This document shows, piece by piece, positions 58,841 through 64,000 of a stretch of DNA of 64,000 bases (positions are counted from its first letter, which is position 1; each line of letters begins with the position of its first letter). Position numbers and translations under genes: made by a program. Origin of the DNA: Stenotrophomonas cyclobalanopsidis. GTDB taxonomy: Bacteria; Pseudomonadota; Gammaproteobacteria; Xanthomonadales; Xanthomonadaceae. The DNA lies in the NCBI RefSeq assembly GCF_008710035.1, contig NZ_VYKI01000003.1:62001-126000 (forward strand). Direction: 5' to 3'. A model generated the notes under the pieces. It was not told where the DNA came from. It saw only the letters and a program-made list of their open reading frames with translations, and ran no database searches.

Positions 58841-60163
58841 ATGATGCCCGTGTTTGAAATGATCCTGATTGTTTTCGCGCTTGTTCTGCTGAACGGCTTC
58901 TTCGCCATGTCCGAGATGTCGGTCATGACCTCGCGCAAGAGCCGCCTGAAGCAGATGGCGGCCACCTCCAAGCGCGCAGCCAAGGCACTGGAGCTCTCCG
59001 AGAAGCCCGAAAGCTTCCTGTCCACCGTCCAGATCGGCATTACCGTCATCGGCGTCCTGACCGGCTATCTGGGCGGTGAAGCGCTGGGCGAAGCGTTCGG
59101 CGGCTGGATCGAGGGCCTGATGCCCGGCTTCGCCTATGCCGGCAAGATCGGCACGGTGCTGGCCGTCAGCCTGATCACCTTCATCACCCTGATCTTCGGC
59201 GAGCTGGTGCCCAAGCGTCTGGCCCTGACCCGGTCGGAGGCCATCGCCGGCCTGGTGGCCATGCCGATGAGCTGGCTGGCCAAGCTGGCCCTGCCCTTCG
59301 TCTGGCTGCTGTCCAAGACCACCCAGCTGATGCTGAAGGTGATGGGCCTGGGCCAGGACGAGGCTGCCCAGGTGACTGAAGAAGAGATCCGCATGCTGGT
59401 GGCCGAGAGCCACGAGGCCGGCGTGATCGACACCCATGAGCGCGACATGATGAACCGTGTCATGCGCCTGGGCGACCGCACCGCCGACAGCCTGATGACC
59501 CCGCGCAACCGCATCGCCTGGCTGGACACCCAGGCCGGCCTGGAGCGCAACCTGGAAATCATGGCCGAGCACGAGTTCTCGCGGTACCCGGTGCTGCGCG
59601 ACAACGACATGGACGTGGTCGGCATCCTGGAACTGAAGTCGCTGGCCACGCGCATGGCGCGCGGGGACAACGCGCTGTTCCAGACCCTGCGCGAGCCGCT
59701 CTACGTTTCCGAATCGACCCACGCGATGAAGCTGCTGGAGATCTTCCGCGAGGAACAGCAGTCGATGGCGCTGGTGGTGGACGAGTACGGCGAGATCCAG
59801 GGCCTGGTCACCATCAGCGACCTGATGGGCGCGGTGGTCGGCCGCCTGCAGGCGGTGGAGAACGCCGACGAAGACGCGCTGGTGGTGACCCGTGAAGACG
59901 GCTCGCTGCTGGTGGACGGCTCGCTGCCGATCGAAGACCTGCGCGAACTGATCGGCAGCAACGAGCTGCCCGACGCCGAAGACGGCGACTACTACACGCT
60001 GGCTGGCATGTGCATCCATTACTTCGGCCGCATCCCGCATGCGGGCGAATACTTCGACTGGGCCGGCTGGCGCTTCGAGGTGGTCGATCTGGATGGCGCG
60101 CGCGTGGACAAGCTGCTGCTGCGCACCCTGTCCGACGAGCAGGCCGATGAGCTCACCGCCTGA
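58841..60163 (+). CDS. CNNM/CorC-type membrane protein with CBS domains
   Basis: A 440-aa protein of the hemolysin-C/CNNM family. The N-terminal DUF21 membrane domain (about residues 1-185) contains LLNGFFAMSEMSVMTSRKSR and TLIFGELVPKRLAL; two CBS domains follow (about 205-325: DSLMTPRNRIAWLD, SMALVVDEYGEIQGLVTI), and a C-terminal CorC_HlyC domain (about 345-435). Relatives export Mg2+ or Co2+, or protect the membrane. ATGATG gives two possible starts; GGGG precedes them. Confidence 0.92.
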   Translation: MMPVFEMILIVFALVLLNGFFAMSEMSVMTSRKSRLKQMAATSKRAAKALELSEKPESFLSTVQIGITVIGVLTGYLGGEALGEAFGGWIEGLMPGFAYAGKIGTVLAVSLITFITLIFGELVPKRLALTRSEAIAGLVAMPMSWLAKLALPFVWLLSKTTQLMLKVMGLGQDEAAQVTEEEIRMLVAESHEAGVIDTHERDMMNRVMRLGDRTADSLMTPRNRIAWLDTQAGLERNLEIMAEHEFSRYPVLRDNDMDVVGILELKSLATRMARGDNALFQTLREPLYVSESTHAMKLLEIFREEQQSMALVVDEYGEIQGLVTISDLMGAVVGRLQAVENADEDALVVTREDGSLLVDGSLPIEDLRELIGSNELPDAEDGDYYTLAGMCIHYFGRIPHAGEYFDWAGWRFEVVDLDGARVDKLLLRTLSDEQADELTA

Positions 60164-60818
60164 GTCCAACCAGGCGCCGCACGATGGATCGGGCGAGGAG
60201 CGCCCGGTCTACCGCAACGAGGGCATCCGCACCCTGCTGGCGATGTTCGCTTCGGGCGACCCGGGCGAGCACATGCCACTGGGGCAGATCCTGAAGGACC
60301 TGCAGCAGAGCGCCTTCGGCGTATTCCTGTTCGTGGCCATCCTGCCGTCCTTCATTCCGATCCCGGGCATGGGCGGCGCGGTCAGCGGGCCGCTGGTGGT
60401 GCTGATCGGGCTGCAGATGCTGTTCTGTCGGCGCAAGCCGTGGCTGCCGGGCTTCATTGCCCGCCGCGGCCCCAAACGCGGGACCATGCAGAAGTTCCTG
60501 CGCCGTATTGATCGGCCATTGCGTCGACTGGACCGCATGCTCTCGCCGCGCATGCCGTCGCTGCTGGTTCCTCTGCCCGCGCATGCGTTCACCGGCCTGC
60601 TGCTGGTGCTGTTGGGAGTGATGCTCTCACTGCCAATCCCGTTCACCAACTTCCTGTTCGGCTTCCAGCTGCTGCTGTTCGCGCTGGCACTGCTGGAACG
60701 CGATGGCGCGTTGATGCTGTTCAACTGGGTTGCCGCGCTGGTGGCGATCGCCTTCTTCGGCTTCAGTTCCGGGCAGCTGGTGGGGTATACGGTGGAGCTG
60801 TTCCAGCGCTGGTTCTGA
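60147..60818 (+). CDS. ExoD-family membrane protein
   Basis: A 223-aa protein of the exopolysaccharide synthesis ExoD family: ILKDLQQSAFGVFLFVAILP, IPIPGMGGAVSGPLVVLIGLQM, then PWLPGFIARR and several spans at the C-terminus. ExoD mutants in Rhizobium show altered exopolysaccharide and alkali sensitivity; the mechanism is unknown. It overlaps the CNNM gene by 17 nt, so the two form an operon. Confidence 0.88.
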   Translation: MSSPPESNQAPHDGSGEERPVYRNEGIRTLLAMFASGDPGEHMPLGQILKDLQQSAFGVFLFVAILPSFIPIPGMGGAVSGPLVVLIGLQMLFCRRKPWLPGFIARRGPKRGTMQKFLRRIDRPLRRLDRMLSPRMPSLLVPLPAHAFTGLLLVLLGVMLSLPIPFTNFLFGFQLLLFALALLERDGALMLFNWVAALVAIAFFGFSSGQLVGYTVELFQRWF

Positions 60819-60836
60819 GTGCTGGCCGCTGCGCTC

Positions 60837-60963
60837 GCCGGGCATGGCCCGGCGCTACCCTCCACACGACATGATCATCCACGCACGGCGTGGACCTACG
60901 CGGAAGCAGTAGATCCACGCCATGCGCGGATGAAGCAGCGGTAGCGTCGGGCCATGCCCGGCG
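60837..60963. repeat. SMAG cluster between exoD and the FMN stress gene
   Basis: Four elements: reverse at 60837-60858 and 60877-60899, forward at 60909-60931 and 60941-60963. Cores are GCCGGGC or ATCCACGC. The inner pair and the outer pair each face one another and can form nested stems. Confidence 0.9.
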
Positions 60964-60970
60964 GAATTGC

Positions 60971-61468
60971 TCACCGCAGGTCGATGAACCCGTTGTCGCC
61001 CAGCTGCGCCGGCTCATCCTGCACTGCCGACAGCACAAAGCTCAGCGCCTTGCCCAGCAGGGTGCCGGGGCCATCCCAGTATTCGGCCGAATCGGCGCGC
61101 ACGTGGATCAGCCGCAGGTTCGGGTCATCCTTGCCGCCCGGGAAGAACAGCTTCATCGGCGACGACCACAGCTCCTCGATCTTTGCGCGGTCATTGACGA
61201 TGCGCGCACGTCCGGCCACCGATACATAGGTGTTCTTCGATGGCGAGGCGTAGGCCACGTTGACCCGCGGATTGAGCGCGATCTCGGCCACCTTCGGGCT
61301 GTCGGCGGCGGTGGCGAACCAGAGGTCGCCATCGAAGGCGACCTGCTGGGTGCCTAGCGGGCGGCTGTACAGGCGGCCATCGACGCCGACGGTGGTGAAC
61401 ATCGCCACCTCCACGTCCTTGATCAGTTCGGCCAGCTGGGCAATGTGTTCGGCGCGGGAATCGGCCAT
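60971..61468 (-). CDS. General stress protein 26-like FMN-binding protein
   Basis: A 165-aa split-barrel protein of the pyridoxamine-5'-phosphate-oxidase-like superfamily: VAMFTTVGVDGRLYSRPLGT, LWFATAADSPKVAEI, NVAYASPSKNTYVSVAGRAR and LIHVRADSAEYWDGP. Similar Xanthomonas proteins bind FMN or FAD but lack oxidase activity. Role inferred to be stress-related. It is convergent with exoD. Confidence 0.85.
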   Translation of the reverse strand: MADSRAEHIAQLAELIKDVEVAMFTTVGVDGRLYSRPLGTQQVAFDGDLWFATAADSPKVAEIALNPRVNVAYASPSKNTYVSVAGRARIVNDRAKIEELWSSPMKLFFPGGKDDPNLRLIHVRADSAEYWDGPGTLLGKALSFVLSAVQDEPAQLGDNGFIDLR

Positions 61469-61539
61469 GGTGGGGGCTCCGGGGAATGAGGAGCCCCCAT
61501 CAGACCCGGCGCGGGTGCAATGCGCCGTGATGCAGATGT

Positions 61540-62535
<996 letters not shown>

Positions 62536-62630
62536 CAGGCGTACTCCGTCACAGGATGCCCCCTTTCATGGGGTCGGGACGGGGCCACGGCCAGTGACGG
62601 TGGCAGGATGCTGATTCCTGCGGGGCGGGT

Positions 62631-62738
62631 GTAGAGCCGAGCCGATGCCCGGCTGCTGTTGGACCACGAAAGGCAGCCGATCGTGGGCTCGGCTCTACAG
62701 AGGCGGCGGAAAGCAGCCGAGCATTGGCTCGGCTCTAC
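62631..62738. repeat. SMAG cluster upstream of the LLM gene
   Basis: A forward element at 62631-62654 and two reverse ones at 62676-62698 and 62716-62738, with GCCGAGC-type cores. They end 12 bp before the trhO stop codon. Confidence 0.9.
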
Positions 62739-62750
62739 ACAGTCGCGCGG

Positions 62751-63518
62751 TCAGAACGCACTGGGGCGCGGCTCGGCCAGCGGTTCGTCGACCATCGGCC
62801 GCAGCGCCGCATCCAGCGCCACGCGTTCATCGAACACGAAGCAGCGGCCTTCGTAGCCCTCGCCGCCCACTTCCTCGAAGTAACCGAGGATGCCGCCGTC
62901 GAGCTGCAGCACGTTGTCCATGCCGTCGTTGACCATCCACAGCGCCGCCTTCTCGCAGCGGATGCCACCGGTGCAGAAGCTGACCACGGTGCTGCCCTTC
63001 AGCGCCTCGCGGTGCGGCGCCAGGGCCTCGGGCAAGTCGGTAAACTTGTGGATGGGCAGTACCAGCGCGTCCTTGAACGTGCCGTACTCCACTTCCTGCA
63101 GGTTGCGCGTATCGAGCATCACCACTGGCTTGCCGGCATCGTCGTGGCCCTGGCGCAGCCAGCGCTGCACGGTGGCCGGGTCCACGGCCGGTGCGCGCGG
63201 ATACTCCAGCGGCTGGCCGTCATCGCGGCGGAAGCTGATGATCTCGTCCTTGACCTTGGCCTTCAGCCGCGCAAACGGCTGGTGCTCGCTGAAGCTGGTC
63301 TTGACCCGCATGTCGGCAAAACGCGCATCGGCATGCAGGGCGGCATAGAAGTCCTTGATCGACTCCGGCGCGCCGGCCAGGAACAGGTTCAGGCCCTCGC
63401 TCGCCACCAGGATGGTTCCGCGCAGCTCCGCGGCCTCGGCGCGCGCCAGCAGCTGGTCGCACAGGACCTGGGGGGCGTCGATGACGGCGAAGTGGTAGGT
63501 AGCGGTATTGGCGATCAT
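62751..63518 (-). CDS. trhO: Oxygen-dependent tRNA uridine(34) hydroxylase TrhO
   Basis: A 255-aa rhodanese-containing protein (YceA family) that hydroxylates U34 of certain tRNAs using oxygen, towards cmo5U or mo5U. The N-terminal domain has EGLNLFLAGAPESI; the rhodanese domain has VVMLDTRNLQEVEYGTF and the active-site loop CTGGIRCE. It is shorter than E. coli YceA (350 aa), as in other xanthomonads, lacking the extra C-terminal region. Confidence 0.92.
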   Translation of the reverse strand: MIANTATYHFAVIDAPQVLCDQLLARAEAAELRGTILVASEGLNLFLAGAPESIKDFYAALHADARFADMRVKTSFSEHQPFARLKAKVKDEIISFRRDDGQPLEYPRAPAVDPATVQRWLRQGHDDAGKPVVMLDTRNLQEVEYGTFKDALVLPIHKFTDLPEALAPHREALKGSTVVSFCTGGIRCEKAALWMVNDGMDNVLQLDGGILGYFEEVGGEGYEGRCFVFDERVALDAALRPMVDEPLAEPRPSAF

Positions 63519-63558
63519 CCCGCCATTTTAGCGCCTCGCGCCCGCACAGGCAGATTCA

Positions 63559-63621
63559 GGGGTCAGAGCCCTCCGCGCGGCAGAGGGATCCGACCCATTG
63601 CCGGCCAGAGGCCGGCACTAC
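63559..63621. repeat. GGGGTCAGA-type hairpin copy 2 plus SMAG
   Basis: GGGGTCAGAGCCCT with AGGGATCCGACCC (63559-63596) is a diverged, oppositely oriented copy of the hairpin at 32090-32130. A reverse SMAG follows at 63600-63621 (GCCGGCC/GGCCGGC). Confidence 0.82.
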
Positions 63622-63629
63622 CACGGGGT

Positions 63630-63995
63630 CTAGCCCCGCAACAGCACGAACGGCAGCAGCACCAGCGCCGCGGCCACCACCATGCCCAGCAGCACCAGCA
63701 CCACGAACACCGGCCGCCGCCGCAGCAGGCTGCCGAACGTCTCGGCCGTTCCCTCGCGCAGCGCCTGCTCGCGCTCGGCACGCACGCACGCCCCGCGCGC
63801 CTTCTGGTACTCGGCCATCAGCGCCTTCGCCCGCGGCTGGTCGGCATCCTCGCTCAGCCACAGGCCGCCGTTGGAAATGCCCCACGGGCTGGGTTCGGTG
63901 CGGTACCAGGCGATGCCGTGCTGGTCCAGCAACGTGCAGACATCGGCGTATTCGTCGTCACCGACATTGCGGAGATTGAGCAGGAGTTTGGCCAT
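63630..63995 (-). CDS. DUF6164 family membrane protein
   Basis: A 121-aa protein with an N-terminal soluble domain (MAKLLLNLRNVGDDEYADVC; YRTEPSPWGISNGGLWLSED) and one C-terminal span (about residues 95-118). The combination matches the family named DUF6164, common in gammaproteobacteria, with no known function. Its stop codon sits in a CGGGG/CCCCG dyad. Confidence 0.85.
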   Translation of the reverse strand: MAKLLLNLRNVGDDEYADVCTLLDQHGIAWYRTEPSPWGISNGGLWLSEDADQPRAKALMAEYQKARGACVRAEREQALREGTAETFGSLLRRRPVFVVLVLLGMVVAAALVLLPFVLLRG

Positions 63996-64000
63996 GCGAC

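Overview
The window is a GC-rich chromosomal segment that looks like the Stenotrophomonas maltophilia complex (Xanthomonadaceae, Gammaproteobacteria). Three observations support this: dozens of short GTAG-headed hairpin repeats of the SMAG type described in S. maltophilia, an exact copy of the 19-bp LexA operator reported for Xanthomonas upstream of lexA, and large TonB-dependent receptors with xanthomonad character. It is almost entirely core chromosome. I see no insertion sequence, prophage or CRISPR array.

Layout. 1-3850 is the 3' end of pgaA plus pgaB, pgaC and pgaD (poly-N-acetylglucosamine export, deacetylation and synthesis). 3851-9456 holds a repeat-rich gap, a LysR/pirin divergent pair, an MFS transporter, a lipoprotein hydrolase, a broken cytochrome c gene and a SMAG cluster. 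9457-14142 is the very large helicase Lhr. 14234-21980 is an envelope cluster: a TonB receptor with a Zur-like operator, an exported tandem OsmC protein, a second TonB receptor and a DUF1684 lipoprotein. 22061-27840 (minus strand) is lexA, recA, recX, alaS, csrA and tRNA-Ser(GCT), the conserved SOS/translation block. 28124-31711 holds ubiB, pncC and a KgtP-type permease.

32142-39459 (minus) is rlmE, ftsH, two small unknown genes, folP, miaA, hfq and hflX, a classic gammaproteobacterial group for RNA modification and proteostasis. 39525-40218 has yhbY and an Mth938-type gene. 40456-51518 (minus) is pyrG, kdsA, two paralogous membrane proteins, eno, ftsB, ispD, ispF and truD, then, after an inserted divergent smr gene, surE, pcm, a yqaA-type gene and nlpD. 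Many of these genes overlap by 1 or 4 nt, so they are probably translationally coupled. rpoS does not follow nlpD.

51917-63995 has a small secreted protein, parE, a GNAT acetyltransferase, an S10 peptidase, a Pit/DUF47 phosphate pair, a CNNM/CorC-type transporter with exoD, an FMN stress protein, a luciferase-like oxidoreductase, trhO and a DUF6164 protein.

The most distinctive non-genic signal is the repeat landscape. About 40 SMAG-type hairpins lie in 3' gene flanks and never in a purely divergent gap. Two supply the stop codon of a gene (LysR, UbiB), one is followed by a T-tract like a terminator, and a ~240-330 bp composite element is present in two opposite copies plus fragments.
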